DNA of 64,000 nucleotides. Origin: Dactylosporangium aurantiacum (GTDB lineage: Bacteria; Actinomycetota; Actinomycetes; Mycobacteriales; Micromonosporaceae). The translations under genes were made by a program, and so were the position numbers. The notes beneath the pieces are model-generated. The model saw nothing but the letters and a program-made list of their open reading frames with translations. It was not told the DNA's origin and searched no databases. The stretch is from positions 248,001-312,000 of the forward strand of contig NZ_JNYJ01000007.1 in assembly GCF_000716715.1 (NCBI RefSeq), given 5' to 3'. Position 1 is the stretch's first letter. The number at the start of each line of letters is the position of its first letter. Below are positions 8,411 to 18,900 of the stretch, in pieces.

Positions 8411-8584
8411 ATGCCCGATGAGCGCATTGACCCAAGTCAGAACACTCAGGCATTCCAGGCGTGGGTGGACAACAACGAGCAGCCGGCTCAGCCCGCCGCG
8501 AGCGGTGCCAGGCTCGGCCTCGTGGTGGCCGGCGCCGCGGTCGCGGTCGTCGTGGTCGTCGTCGTGGTGCTCGCGCTGCTGTAG
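8411..8584 (+). CDS. Small single-span membrane protein
   Basis: This 57-residue protein has an acidic, Gln/Asn-containing N-terminus (MPDERIDPSQNTQAFQAW) followed by one strongly hydrophobic C-terminal helix with a run of eight valines. It would be a tail-anchored-type membrane peptide. It starts with ATG at 8411, divergent from the FAD oxidase. Its last 97 bases overlap the 3' end of the convergent hydrolase gene on the other strand. The function is not known. Confidence 0.65.
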   Translation: MPDERIDPSQNTQAFQAWVDNNEQPAQPAASGARLGLVVAGAAVAVVVVVVVVLALL

Positions 8585-9525
8585 ATCCCGACCGACTCGA
8601 AGCGGGTCACGCCGTCGAGCGTGGCGTCGCCGGTCATCCGGAGCCGGGCGGTGTCGTCGCCGTCGAGCGTCCAGGTGAGGAAGTCCAGCAGCGCCGCCAT
8701 CGCCTGGTGGTGGCCGCGTTCCGCGTCGTTGGTGCCGGCGCCGTGCTCGCCGCCGACGATGGTGAGGAACGCCTTCGGCCACGGGTCCGCGGCGTAGGAG
8801 GTGCGGCCCTGCTCGTAGGCGACCACCGGGTCCTTGTCGCCGTGGATGAACAGCAGCGGCACGGGGGCGCCCTGGTAGGCGCCGGCGGGCCGGCCCGCGA
8901 AGATGACCCCGGCCTTGAGGCGCGGGTCCCGGTGCACGGTGAAGAGCCCGTCGGTCGTGGTGCCGCCCCCGGAGTGGCCGATCGCCGCCATCCGGTCCTG
9001 GTCGATGCTGCCGGCGAGCGGGTTGCCCGGCTGGAGCAGCTGCGTGATGACGAACGACGCGTCCAGCGACTGGTTCGGTACGTCCAGCTTGTTGAACTTC
9101 GGCGTGTCCTTCTTCGTGAAGGGGTACGCGGCGGCGACGACCACGTACCCGGCCTCGGCCAGGAACCTGGTCATGCCCTCCTGCATCTGCGGGTTGCTGT
9201 AGAAGCCGTGGCTCCACACGATGAGCGGCAGCTTCCCCGGCAGCGGCTGGGCGTCGCCCTGCGGCTGGCCCTTCGTCCGGCGGGCCGAGCCGCGGGTCGG
9301 GTACCACACGGTGGTGGGCAGCGGGCGGTCCTTGCCGCGGGCGAACGCGAAGTGCCGCACGCCGATGGCGTGCCCGCCGATCCCGGCGGCGGCCTGCGCG
9401 CCGGCGGCGGCGGTCAGGGGCTCGGCGGCCGGGTCCGCGCCCGAGGCCGAAAAAGCGCCGCCCAGCAGGAGCAGGGCGGCGGCCAGGAGCGACACGGTTG
9501 CGGATCGGTTGCGACTCGGTGGCAC
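8488..9525 (-). CDS. Secreted alpha/beta-hydrolase (chlorophyllase-like)
   Basis: This 345-residue protein starts with a signal peptide (MPPSRNRSATVSLLAAALLLL). It contains a complete hydrolase core: WSHGFYSNPQ, nucleophile elbow GHSGGG, acid region LLFIHGDKDPVV and the final histidine in VGGEHGAG. It is a paralogue of the lipoprotein hydrolase at 5045-5968 but lacks a lipobox. The last about 30 residues (a run of eight threonines, then an Ala/Pro-rich tail) are encoded opposite the transmembrane helix of the small gene at 8411-8584, so the conserved domain ends near 8584 and the tail looks like stop-codon read-on. Confidence 0.82.
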   Translation of the reverse strand: MPPSRNRSATVSLLAAALLLLGGAFSASGADPAAEPLTAAAGAQAAAGIGGHAIGVRHFAFARGKDRPLPTTVWYPTRGSARRTKGQPQGDAQPLPGKLPLIVWSHGFYSNPQMQEGMTRFLAEAGYVVVAAAYPFTKKDTPKFNKLDVPNQSLDASFVITQLLQPGNPLAGSIDQDRMAAIGHSGGGTTTDGLFTVHRDPRLKAGVIFAGRPAGAYQGAPVPLLFIHGDKDPVVAYEQGRTSYAADPWPKAFLTIVGGEHGAGTNDAERGHHQAMAALLDFLTWTLDGDDTARLRMTGDATLDGVTRFESVGIYSSASTTTTTTTTATAAPATTRPSLAPLAAG

Positions 9526-9696
9526 GTACAGAATGTAGGTGCGCGATGCGCTACCCCGTTATCACCCGACTGGGGACAATCGAATGGCTTGCCGGACTAC
9601 ACCAGGTTGTCCTTGTACGACCCATTTGGTGGATGCGACCTGACCTGACGGCCCGGCAAATAACCGCAATTCCGGCAATTACCGCGCTGGATGGCG

Positions 9697-9870
9697 TCAG
9701 TCCTCGTCGTCCAGGCGGGCCAGGTAGACCGCCAGGCGCTCGATCGGGGTCTCGAACTCCGGGTTCTGGTCGACGAAGTCGCGCAGGCGCTCGGCCAGCC
9801 ACTCGATCGTGACCTCCTCCTCGCCCCGGCGCGTGGCGAGCTCCTCGATGCCGCGGTCGGTGAAGTACAT
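9697..9870 (-). CDS. DUF6104-like small conserved protein
   Basis: This 57-residue protein (MYFTDRGIEELATRRGEEEV...YLARLDDED) matches a short conserved actinobacterial family of unknown function that I know as DUF6104. ATG at 9870 follows GGGAG with good spacing; an upstream in-frame start would extend into the kgd terminator. It is acidic and probably a single helical bundle. It follows kgd on the same strand, behind a strong hairpin. Confidence 0.8.
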   Translation of the reverse strand: MYFTDRGIEELATRRGEEEVTIEWLAERLRDFVDQNPEFETPIERLAVYLARLDDED

Positions 9871-9887
9871 GGGCACTCCCAAACGGG

Positions 9888-9911
9888 CGGGGAGGGCGTG
9901 GGCCCTCCCCG
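9888..9911 (-). terminator. Hairpin downstream of kgd
   Basis: A 10-bp perfect stem (CGGGGAGGGC / GCCCTCCCCG) with a GTGG loop lies 27 bp past the kgd stop codon. There is no T-run, which is usual for terminators in high-GC actinomycetes. Confidence 0.65.
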
Positions 9912-9937
9912 CGGACGTCAACGGACGCAACGGTGGG

Positions 9938-12900
9938 TCAGCGCTTCGGCAGCGCCGCCTCGATCAGGGCGTGCTGCTCGGCGTCGTGCAGCTTCGTCGA
10001 GCCGACCGCCGGGGCGGCCGCGGCCGGGCGGGAGATGCGGCGCAGCCCGACGCCCTGCAGGTGCTCCAGCAGGTTGAGGGCGATGAACGACCAGGCACCC
10101 TGGTTCGCCGGCTCCTCCTGCACCCAGGCGAAGTCCTCCGCGTTGGGGAACTGCGCGAGGGCCTCGCGCAGCTCCTCGACCGGCATCGGGTACAGCTGCT
10201 CCACCCGGATGATCGCGGTGTCGGTGATGCCGCGCTCGGTGCGGGCCTGCAGCAGGTCGTAGAAGACCTTGCCGGAGCACAGCAGGACGCGCTTCACGCC
10301 GGCCTTGTCGACGGCGTTGCCCTGGATGCCCGGGTCGCCGAGGACCGTGGCGAACGTGCCCGAGGTGAAGTCCTCGACCGGCGACACGCACAGCCGGTGC
10401 CGCAGCAGCGACTTGGGCGTGAAGACCACGAGCGGCTTCTTCTTCGGCGACAGCGCCTGGCGGCGCAGCAGGTGGAAGTGGTTCGCCGGGGTGGTCGGCA
10501 CCGCGACCCGCATGTTGTCCTCGGCGCACAGCTGCAGGTAGCGCTCGAGCCGGCCCGACGTGTGGTCCGGGCCCTGCCCCTCGTGCGAGTGCGGCAGCAG
10601 CAGCGTCACCGCGGTGCGCTGTCCCCACTTGACCTCGCCGGAGGAGATGAACTCGTCGACGATGGACTGGGCGCCGTTGACGAAGTCGCCGAACTGCGCC
10701 TCCCACATGACCAGCGCGTCCGGGTTCTCCACCGAGTAGCCGTACTCGAAGCCCATCGCGGCGAACTCCGACAGCAGCGAGTCGTAGACGAACAGCTTCG
10801 CGTTGTCCTTGATCAGCGAGGACACCGGCATGTAGTCGGCGCCGGTCTCCGCGTCGACGATGCTGGCGTGCCGCTGCACGAACGTGCCGCGGCGGGAGTC
10901 CTGCCCGGACAGCCGGACGGTGACGCCCTGGTTGACCAGCGAGCCGAAGGCGATGATCTCGCCGAAGCCCCAGTCGATGTCGCCGGCGGCGGCCATCTTC
11001 GCGCGGCGGTCCAGCAGCTGCTGGACGCGCTTGTGCGGGGTGAAGCCGTCGGGGAGCTTGACGTGCGCCTCGCCGATCGCGCGCAGCACGCTCGCGTCGA
11101 TCGCGGTCTCCACCACCGGCTCCGGCTCCGGCTCGCGCAGCCGGGTGAGCCGCGACGCCGGGTTGGACGACGCGTCGCGGGTCGCCTTGAACACCGTCTC
11201 CAGCTGCTCGTGGTAGTCCTTGAGCAGCGCCTCGGCCTCGGTGATCGGGATGTCGCCGCGACCGATCAGCTCCTCGGTGTAGATCTTGCGCACCGATCGC
11301 TTCTGGTCGATGATCGCGTACATCAGCGGGTTGGTCATCGACGGGTCGTCGCCCTCGTTGTGCCCGCGGCGCCGGTAGCAGACCAGGTCGATGACGACGT
11401 CCTTGTTGAACGCCTGGCGGTACTCGAAGGCCAGCCGCGCGACGCGGACCACGGCCTCCGGGTCGTCGCCGTTGACGTGGAAGATCGGCGCCTGGATCAT
11501 CCGGGCCACGTCGGTGGAGTACAGCGACGAGCGCGAGTACTCCGGCGCGGTGGTGAACCCGACCTGGTTGTTGACCACGACGTGCACGGTGCCGCCGGTG
11601 CGGTAGCCGCGCAGCTGCGACAGGTTGAGCGTCTCGGCGACCACGCCCTGCCCGGCGAACGCGGCGTCGCCGTGGATGAGCAGCGGCAGGACCGTGTACC
11701 CCTCGAGCTTCAGGTCGATCGAGTCCTGCTTGGCCCGCACGATGCCCTCGAGGACCGGGTTGACCGCCTCCAGGTGCGACGGGTTCGCGACCACGGACAC
11801 CGTCGTGGCGTGCTCACCGTCGGGGTGCGTGAACTTGCCGGTCATGCCCAGGTGGTACTTGACGTCGCCGGAGCCGTGCGCGGACTTCAGGTCCAGGTGG
11901 CCCTCGAACTCCGAGAAGATCTTCTCGTAGGGCTTGCCGACGATGTTGGCCAGCACGTTGAGGCGGCCGCGGTGCGCCATGCCGATGACGACCTCGTCCA
12001 GGCCGCCCTCGGCGGAGTTCTGCAGGATCTCGTCGAGCAGCGGGATCAGCGACTCGCCGCCCTCCAGGGAGAACCGGCGCTGCCCCACGTACTTCGTCTG
12101 CAGGAACGTCTCGAACGCCTCGGCGGCGTTGAGCCGGTTCAGGATGTGCTTCTGCTCGGCGGTGTCGGGCTTCTCGTACGGCTTCTCGACCCGCTCGGCG
12201 ATCCAGCGCCGCTCCTCGGGGTCCATGATGTGCATGTACTCGACGCCGACGCGGCGGCAGTAGGAGTCGCGCAGCACACCCAGGACGGCCCGCAGCTTCA
12301 TCTTCTGCTTGCCGGCGAAGCCTCCGACGGGGAACACGCGGTCGAGGTCCCACAGCGTCAGCCCGTGCTCGAGCACGTCGAGGTCCGGGTGGCGGCGGAT
12401 GCGGAACTCCAGCGGGTCCGTGTCGGCCATCAGGTGACCGCGGACCCGGTACGCGTGGATCAGCTCGACGACCCGGGCCGCCTTGTCGATCTGCCCCTCG
12501 GAGGTGCGGGCGACGTCACGGACCCAGCGGACCGGCTCGTAGGGGATCCGCAGCGCGGTGAAGATCTGGTCGTAGAACCCGTGCTCGCCGAGCAGCAGCT
12601 CGTGCATGACCTTCAGGAACTCGCCGGACTGCGCGCCCTGGATGATGCGGTGGTCGTAGGTGCTGGTCAGCGTGAGGATCTTGCTGATGCCGAGGTCGGC
12701 GAGGGTCTCGTCGGACATGCCGGCGTACGGCGCCGGGTACTCCATCGCGCCGACCCCGATGATCGTGCCCTGCCCGGCCATGAGCCGCGGCATCGAGTGC
12801 ACGGTGCCGATGCCGCCCGGGTTGGTCAGCGAGACCGTGGTCCCGGCGTAGTCGTCCATCGTCAGCTCGTTGCGCCGGGCGCGGCGGACGATCTCCTCGT

Positions 12901-13711
12901 AGGCCGACCAGAACTGGCGGAAGTCCATGGTGTCGGCGGCCTTGATGCTCGGCACCACCAGCGAGCGCGAGCCGTCGGGCTTGGCCAGGTCGATCGCGAT
13001 GCCGAGGTTGACGTGCTCGGGCTGGACCAGGTGCGGCTTGCCGTCGACCTCGGCGAACGCGTTGTTCATCTCCGGGTGCGCGGCGAGCGCCCGGACCATC
13101 GCGAAGCCGATCAGGTGCGTGAAGCTGACCTTGCCGCCACGGCCGCGCGCCAGGTGGTTGTTGATCACGATGCGGTTGTCGGACAGCAGCTTCGCCGGCA
13201 CGGCGCGCACACTGGTGGCGGTCGGCACCTCCAGCGAGGCGTCCATGTTCTGCACGATGCGGGCGGCCACGCCGCGCAGCGGCACCTGCTTCGCGCCGCC
13301 GGGGGTGGCGGGCGCCTGCTTCGCGGGCGCGGGCCTCGTGGCGGGCACGGCCTTCTGGACCGGCTTGGCGACCGCGGGCGCCGGCGCGGCGGCGGCCGGT
13401 GCCGAGGCGGCGGGGGACGCCGCAGCGGTGGGGGTGGCCGCGGGCGCCGGGGGTGCGGCGGGAGCGGCGGCCTTCGGAGCTGCGGCAGCGGGGGTGGTGA
13501 CAGACGCCGGCTCAGCCGCCTCGGCAGGCGCCGCCGAGCTGGCCTCGGCACCGTCCCCGCTGGGCTTGTAGTCGGCGAAGAAGTCGTGCCACGCGGGGTC
13601 CACGCTGGCCGGGTCGGCGAGGTACCTCTGGTACATGTCCTCGACGATCCACTCGTTCGGGCCGAAACCCGCCAAGGGGTTCTCCTGCGAGTTGGTCGCT
13701 TGGGTCGACAC
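9938..13711 (-). CDS. kgd: Multifunctional 2-oxoglutarate decarboxylase/dehydrogenase E1-E2 (Kgd)
   Basis: This 1257-residue TCA-cycle enzyme is the actinobacterial fusion of succinyltransferase (E2) and thiamine-dependent E1. The N-terminal helix region ([20 protein letters not shown]) is followed by a roughly 100-residue Ala/Pro linker, the acyltransferase domain ([19 protein letters not shown] to [15 protein letters not shown]) and the E1 part. The E1 part has [12 protein letters not shown], the [18 protein letters not shown] thiamine-diphosphate motif, [14 protein letters not shown] and the C-terminal transketolase fold. As in mycobacterial and corynebacterial homologues there is no lipoyl domain, so it must use a separate lipoylated E2. 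The start is GTG at 13711. Confidence 0.96.
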   Translation of the reverse strand: MSTQATNSQENPLAGFGPNEWIVEDMYQRYLADPASVDPAWHDFFADYKPSGDGAEASSAAPAEAAEPASVTTPAAAAPKAAAPAAPPAPAATPTAAASPAASAPAAAAPAPAVAKPVQKAVPATRPAPAKQAPATPGGAKQVPLRGVAARIVQNMDASLEVPTATSVRAVPAKLLSDNRIVINNHLARGRGGKVSFTHLIGFAMVRALAAHPEMNNAFAEVDGKPHLVQPEHVNLGIAIDLAKPDGSRSLVVPSIKAADTMDFRQFWSAYEEIVRRARRNELTMDDYAGTTVSLTNPGGIGTVHSMPRLMAGQGTIIGVGAMEYPAPYAGMSDETLADLGISKILTLTSTYDHRIIQGAQSGEFLKVMHELLLGEHGFYDQIFTALRIPYEPVRWVRDVARTSEGQIDKAARVVELIHAYRVRGHLMADTDPLEFRIRRHPDLDVLEHGLTLWDLDRVFPVGGFAGKQKMKLRAVLGVLRDSYCRRVGVEYMHIMDPEERRWIAERVEKPYEKPDTAEQKHILNRLNAAEAFETFLQTKYVGQRRFSLEGGESLIPLLDEILQNSAEGGLDEVVIGMAHRGRLNVLANIVGKPYEKIFSEFEGHLDLKSAHGSGDVKYHLGMTGKFTHPDGEHATTVSVVANPSHLEAVNPVLEGIVRAKQDSIDLKLEGYTVLPLLIHGDAAFAGQGVVAETLNLSQLRGYRTGGTVHVVVNNQVGFTTAPEYSRSSLYSTDVARMIQAPIFHVNGDDPEAVVRVARLAFEYRQAFNKDVVIDLVCYRRRGHNEGDDPSMTNPLMYAIIDQKRSVRKIYTEELIGRGDIPITEAEALLKDYHEQLETVFKATRDASSNPASRLTRLREPEPEPVVETAIDASVLRAIGEAHVKLPDGFTPHKRVQQLLDRRAKMAAAGDIDWGFGEIIAFGSLVNQGVTVRLSGQDSRRGTFVQRHASIVDAETGADYMPVSSLIKDNAKLFVYDSLLSEFAAMGFEYGYSVENPDALVMWEAQFGDFVNGAQSIVDEFISSGEVKWGQRTAVTLLLPHSHEGQGPDHTSGRLERYLQLCAEDNMRVAVPTTPANHFHLLRRQALSPKKKPLVVFTPKSLLRHRLCVSPVEDFTSGTFATVLGDPGIQGNAVDKAGVKRVLLCSGKVFYDLLQARTERGITDTAIIRVEQLYPMPVEELREALAQFPNAEDFAWVQEEPANQGAWSFIALNLLEHLQGVGLRRISRPAAAAPAVGSTKLHDAEQHALIEAALPKR

Positions 13712-13888
13712 GGCTGTTGATCGCCTCTTCCAAACGGAGTTGCCAGGGCATGGGTCGCAGCCCGATTCCTACCCGACCCAGACCCTGAGGGTCACGGATT
13801 CCGCGTCAAGGCTACGCGCTGCCTAACGCTCGTTCGTCGCCGACGCCGCCGGAGTGACCATGTAGACGACCGCATGGGTCCGTCCCAT

Positions 13889-13922
13889 ACAGTTGTGGCC
13901 GCCATTTGGCGGCCACAACTGT
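13889..13922 (-). terminator. Perfect 15-bp hairpin terminator of the ABC export operon
   Basis: ACAGTTGTGGCCGCC and GGCGGCCACAACTGT form a perfect 15-bp stem around an ATTT loop, 18 bp beyond the permease stop codon. It lies between the operon and the kgd promoter region. No T-tract follows on the minus strand, so it acts as a strong stem-only terminator or mRNA stabiliser. Confidence 0.8.
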
Positions 13923-13940
13923 CGTAGATCCGCTACATCG

Positions 13941-14867
13941 CTACGCGATGTCACGCTTCCGGGTGATCAAGGTGCCGATGGTGCCGAGCCCGACCGCCCA
14001 GACGATCAGCACCAGGGCGCCGGCCCAGCGCGGCGGCAGGTCCGTGTCGCCGAGCTGGGTGGCCAGGCCGCCCACCACGTGCGAGGACGCCAGCGGCGGG
14101 ATGTAGACGGCGCTCTCCAGCACCCAGTCCTTCTTGATCACCAGCTCGTGGATCAACGTGAGGAAGAGGACCGCGGCCCAGGTGCCCACGGTGTAGAGGA
14201 CGGCGGCGGTGATCGTCGCGCCGATCTGGCTGCGGATCAGCACGCCCACGCCGATGCCGAAGACCGCCCACAGCACGTACACCAGCAGGTTGAGCAGGAC
14301 CGCCTGCTGCGCCGTCCAGTGCCCGAGACTGTTGGTGAGCCCCTCGGCGCCGAAGTACAGCACCCCGACACCGATCGAGATGGCCGTCGTGATGAGCCAG
14401 AAGAGGACGCCGGCCAGCGACGCCGTGATGAGCTTCGCGGCGATGACCCTGGTCCGCTTCGGGGTCGCGAGGAACGTCGCGGTCGCCGTCTGGTGGTAGA
14501 ACTCGTTCGTGATCACCAGGATCGCCAGGAGCATCACCAGCAGCAGCCCGAAGAACTGCCCCGAGGTGTAGATGTTCGCGGCGTACTTGGCGAGCTGGCC
14601 CGCGGCGTGCGCCTTGGCGACCCGGGCCTCCTCCTCCTGCTGGAACTGCCGCTGGTTCGCCTCGAACTCGGCGCGCTGGTCCTCGGTCATGCCGGGTGGC
14701 GGGTCGCCGTGCGGATACGCGGTGTAGTTGTTGGTCAGCTCCGAGTCGGTCTGCTCGATGTTGATCCAGATCGCGAGACCGGTGAAGACCAGCGAGGTCA
14801 GCAGGAAGATCCACCACATGTTCGTGGTGCGCAGCTTCAGCAGCTCGCTTCGGATAAGCCTGGTCAT
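13941..14867 (-). CDS. ABC-2 type transporter permease
   Basis: This 308-residue membrane protein starts MTRLIRSELLKLRTTNMWW, the typical N-terminus of ABC-2 permeases, followed by one helix, a roughly 80-residue extracytoplasmic loop (residues about 38-110) and five further helices. It ends with TLITRKRDIA. With the upstream ATPase it would form an exporter of unknown substrate, of the NatAB/bacitracin-exporter kind. Its ATG overlaps the stop of a 30-codon ORF (ATGA), so translation is probably coupled. Confidence 0.87.
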   Translation of the reverse strand: MTRLIRSELLKLRTTNMWWIFLLTSLVFTGLAIWINIEQTDSELTNNYTAYPHGDPPPGMTEDQRAEFEANQRQFQQEEEARVAKAHAAGQLAKYAANIYTSGQFFGLLLVMLLAILVITNEFYHQTATATFLATPKRTRVIAAKLITASLAGVLFWLITTAISIGVGVLYFGAEGLTNSLGHWTAQQAVLLNLLVYVLWAVFGIGVGVLIRSQIGATITAAVLYTVGTWAAVLFLTLIHELVIKKDWVLESAVYIPPLASSHVVGGLATQLGDTDLPPRWAGALVLIVWAVGLGTIGTLITRKRDIA

Positions 14868-14956
14868 GCCGTCACCTCCGCCGCGCTCCGGCGCCGGCCT
14901 GACCTGAACCCTGTGCTGATGGTGACCAGCTCCTCGCTCCGCTGCGGGCTGTTCAT
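14864..14956 (-). CDS. 30-codon ORF coupled to both neighbours in the ABC operon
   Basis: This short frame starts with an ATG that overlaps the TGA of the ATPase gene (ATGA) and ends with a TGA that overlaps the ATG of the permease gene (ATGA). It would encode a basic peptide (MNSPQRSEELVTIS...RRRSAAEVTA) without a membrane segment or known domain. The AGCGGAGCGAGGAGCTGGTCACC stretch may also serve as a spacer. It could be a real small protein or a ribosome re-initiation bridge that sets ATPase:permease stoichiometry. Confidence 0.45.
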   Translation of the reverse strand: MNSPQRSEELVTISTGFRSGRRRSAAEVTA

Positions 14957-15864
14957 CGGATGGCCGCCTTTCCCTGGGTCAGTTCGAGGAACACGTGCTC
15001 CAGGTCGGGCCGTTCGTTGACCAGTTCGTGCAGCTCGATCCCGCCCTGCAGGGCCAGGCGGCCGACCGCCGGCGCGTCCAGGCCGGTGATCACGTGGCTG
15101 TCGTTGCCGTTGGGCTGGATCGTCGCGCCGGCGGTGCGCACGGCGGTGACCAGCTCCGTCAGGTTGGGCGTCCGCACCCGGGTGCGCGGCGCGCTGGTGC
15201 CGCCGCCGACGATCTGCTCGACCGGCCCCTGGGTGACGAGGCGGCCGGCGGCGATGATGACCACGTCGTCGGCGAGCACCTCCATCTCCGACAGCAGGTG
15301 GCTGGAGACGAGCACGGTGCGGCCCTGCTGGGCCAGGCCCTTCAGCAGCCCGCGCATCCAGCGGATGCCCTCGGGGTCCAGGCCGTTGGCGGGCTCGTCG
15401 AGGATCAGCACCTGCGGGTCGCCGAGCATCGCCTGCGCGATGCCGAGCCGCTGCTTCATGCCCAGCGAGTAGCCGCGGAACTTGCGCTTCGCGGCCGGCG
15501 TCAGCCCGACCAGCTCCAGCATCTTGTCGACCTGGGCGTCGGGCAGGCCCGCCGCGGCGGCGACGATGCGCAGGTGGTTGCGGGCGGTGCGGCCCTTGTG
15601 CGCGGCGGACGCCTCCAGGATCGCGCCGGCCAGCCGCAGCGGCTCCGGCGCGTCGGAGTAGCGCAGGCCGCTGATGGTCGCCGAGCCGGACGTCGGGGTC
15701 ACCAGGTTGAGGATCATGCGCAGCGTCGTGGTCTTGCCGGCGCCGTTCGGGCCGAGGAAGCCGGTGACCCTGCCCGGCTCGACCACGAACGACAGGTGGT
15801 CCACGGCCGTGACGTTCTTGTACCGCTTCGTCAGGTCGGAGACCACGATCTGTCCGTTGGACAA
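14953..15864 (-). CDS. ABC-2 type transporter ATP-binding protein
   Basis: This 303-residue ATPase has Walker A GPNGAGKTTT (near residue 38), the Q-loop equivalent in GAILEASAAHKG, the signature YSLGMKQRLGIA, Walker B VLILDEPANGLDPEG and the switch histidine in SSHLLSEME. It ends with a C-terminal extension of the drug-export type. The start is the rare TTG at 15864 (MSNGQIVVSDL), supported by GGAGGGAG eight bases upstream. It powers the permease encoded next in the same operon. Confidence 0.9.
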   Translation of the reverse strand: MSNGQIVVSDLTKRYKNVTAVDHLSFVVEPGRVTGFLGPNGAGKTTTLRMILNLVTPTSGSATISGLRYSDAPEPLRLAGAILEASAAHKGRTARNHLRIVAAAAGLPDAQVDKMLELVGLTPAAKRKFRGYSLGMKQRLGIAQAMLGDPQVLILDEPANGLDPEGIRWMRGLLKGLAQQGRTVLVSSHLLSEMEVLADDVVIIAAGRLVTQGPVEQIVGGGTSAPRTRVRTPNLTELVTAVRTAGATIQPNGNDSHVITGLDAPAVGRLALQGGIELHELVNERPDLEHVFLELTQGKAAIR

Positions 15865-15996
15865 CGTGCCGCTCCCTCCAAGAGAGTGAAGCCGTCAATA
15901 TGGCACGTGCCGGCAACATCTGGCGCCCCGCCCCGCCCCGGGATCAAGGCGAGGAAAACTCGCCCATAGCGCACCGTATCCACGTATACACGAAAG

Positions 15997-18900
15997 GTGG
16001 CATTCAGGGGCGCTCGGATCATGGTCGTGTCGCTGCTGCTGGCCCTGCCGGCGGTGCTGGCGGCGCCCCGGCCCGCGGCCGCCGAGATCGCCGCGCCGTT
16101 CCGCCCGGTGTACTCGGTGAACACCACCGGCGCCGTCGTCCTGCGCGGCAACGCGAACCTGACCTGCGACGGCGCCAACCCGGGCTGCGCCGCCGCCAGG
16201 ACCGGCACCGCCACCGGCGGCGCGCTGAACAACAACGGCTACCGGATGCGCCACGTCGACGTCGACGCCGAGCCGTCGTTCAACTCCAGCACCGCGGACC
16301 TCGCCGTCCCCGCCGGCGCGACCGTCCTGTACGCCGGGCTGTTCTGGGGCGGCGACACCGACCCGGGCACCGGCACCCCGGCGCCGCGGGAGAGCGCCAG
16401 GAACACGGTCAGGTTCAAGGTGCCCGGCGGCGCGTACCGGACCGTCACCGCCCAGCGACTCACCGACGTCACCACGTTCCCCGGGCACCGGCCGTACCAG
16501 GGCTACGCCGACGTCTCCACACTCGTCGCCGGGGCCGGGGCCGGCACCTACACGGTCGCCGACATCCAGGCCGCCACCGGCGTGAACGACCGCTACGCCG
16601 GCTGGTCCCTGGCCGTCGTCCTGCACGACCCGGCGCAGCCGGTGCGCAACATGGTCGTCTACGACGGCTTCGGCTCCGTGCGCGGCGTCACGCCCGACGC
16701 CGCGACCGTCTCGATCCCGGTCGCCGGCTTCCAGACCCCGCCGTCCGGCGCCGTCACCACCAGCCTCGGCACCGTCGTCTACGAGGGCGACGGCGGCAGC
16801 GGCGGCGACAGCGTCCGCCTCGACGGCACCCCGCTGTCCGACGCGCTCAACCCCGCCGACAACTTCTTCAACAGCACCGCCGCCGACCGCGGCACCGCGG
16901 TCACCGCCCGCGACCCCGCCGACGCCAACCTGCTCGGCCTGGACATCGACCAGGTCGACGCCAGCGGCCTGCTGCCCAACGGCGCGAGCGGCGCCACGAT
17001 CACGCTGCAGACCGCACAGGTCACCGGCGAGACGTTCTACCCCGGGGTGATCACGTTCGCGACCGACCTCTCCGCGCCCCGGCTGACGGCCGTCAAGACC
17101 GCCACCGACGTCAACGGCGGCACCCTGGAGCGCGGCGACGAGATCCGGTACACGATCCAGGTCGGCAACGACGGCCCGGCGCCCGCCGAGGACACCCGGG
17201 TCGCCGACGCCGTGCCGCCCGGCACCACCGTCGTGCCCGGCAGCCTGTCGATCGACGGGACCACGCAGAGCGACCCGCTCGACACCGACCGCGCCGAGAT
17301 CGTCGACGGCGTCGCGGAGTTCCGCGTCGGTACCGGCAGCGACGCCACCCACGGCGGCCGTCTCCCGACCGGCGGGACCGTCACCGTCGCCTACCGCGTC
17401 ACCGCGGGCACCCCGGCACTCGCCGGTGCCGCCGACCTGCGTGACGTCGCCCACGTCTCCGCCACCGGTGCCGGCACCGGGGTCAAGCTGCGCACCCCGT
17501 CCAACGCCACCACGCAGCTGCTGCCCGCGACCGCCGCCGCCGGCCTCGCCGTCACCGCCGGCCCGCCGCGCACCCCCGGCACGCCGCAGGACCCGGCACC
17601 CGGCCTCGCCGCCGGCCCGCCGGCGGTCGCCACCGGCGGCACCGTCGTCTACCCGGTCACGCTCACCAACGCCGGTCCCGACCCGGCCACCGGCGTCACC
17701 CTCACCGCGGTCCTGCCCGCCGGCGTCACCGGCACCGGCACCACCCCGGGCGCCGGCACCTGCGGCATCACCGGGCAGACCGTCACCTGCGCCGCCGGCA
17801 CCGTCCCGGCCGGCGGCACCGTCACCGTCGACATCGCCGCCACGGTCACCGCCGCGGCCGCGCACCGCACCACCATGACGGCGACCGTGGCCGCCGCGAC
17901 CCCCGACCCGTCCACCGCCGACGACACCGCCACCGCCGACGTCGTACGCAACGCACCACCCACCGCCGTCCCCGACACCGCGACCGTCGCCGCGGGCGGC
18001 ACCGTCGCCGTGCCGGTCACCGCCAACGACGGCGACCCCGACGGCGACACCCCGCGGGTGCTCGGCATCGCCACCCCACCGGCCGCGGGCCACGCCGTCG
18101 TCGACGCCGCCGGCACCGTGCGCTACACCGCCGGGCCGGGCGCCGGCACCGACACGTTCACCTACACCGCCGGCGACGGCCTCGGCGGCACCGCCACGGC
18201 CACCGTCACCGTGACCGTCACCGGCGGCACCGGGCCGGCCGCCGGCACCGCGCCGGTCGCCGCCGACGACGCCGTCACCGTGGCCGCCGGCGAGCCGGCC
18301 GTGACGTTCGACCCGCGCGCCAACGACGCCGACGCCGACGCCGACGCGCTCACCGTCGTCGGCGCCACCGCACCCGCGGGCGGCACCGTCGCGCTGATCG
18401 CGGACGGGCGGCTCACGTACACGCCGGGGCGTGGCTTCCGGGGCGTCGACAGCTTCCGGTACACCGTCGGCGACGGGCACGGCGGTCACGCCACCGCGAC
18501 CGTGACCGTCACCGTGGCCGGCCGCGCCCCGGTGGCCGCCGCCGACTCGCGCAGCACCGCCACCGGCACCCCGGTGGACGTCGCGGTCCTCGTCAACGAC
18601 ACCGCCGCCGACCCCGGCGACACCCTCATCGTCGCCGCGTGGGACGCCACGACGGCGCGCGGCGGCACCGTGACACACGCCGGTGGCGTGCTGCGCTACA
18701 CCCCGGCGGCCGGGTTCACCGGCACCGACACGTTCGGCTACACCGCCGGCGACGGCGCCGGGGGCACCGCGACGGGCACGGTCACCGTCCACGTCGGCGC
18801 CGCCCCGCCCGCGCCGCGCGCCGACGCCGCCGCCACCCCGACCGGCACGCCGGTCACCGTCGCCGTCCTCGCCAACGACCCTGACCCCGCCGCGACCGTC

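Noticed and set aside
9809..13720. 1303-codon frame on the plus strand opposite kgd
   Set aside because: Pure antisense shadow of kgd; the translation is Arg/Val/Leu-rich and has no family features.
14864..15919. 351-codon frame overlapping the ABC ATPase gene
   Set aside because: It is out of frame with the clear ATPase; only its last 30 codons, which lie between the two ABC genes, are kept as a candidate.
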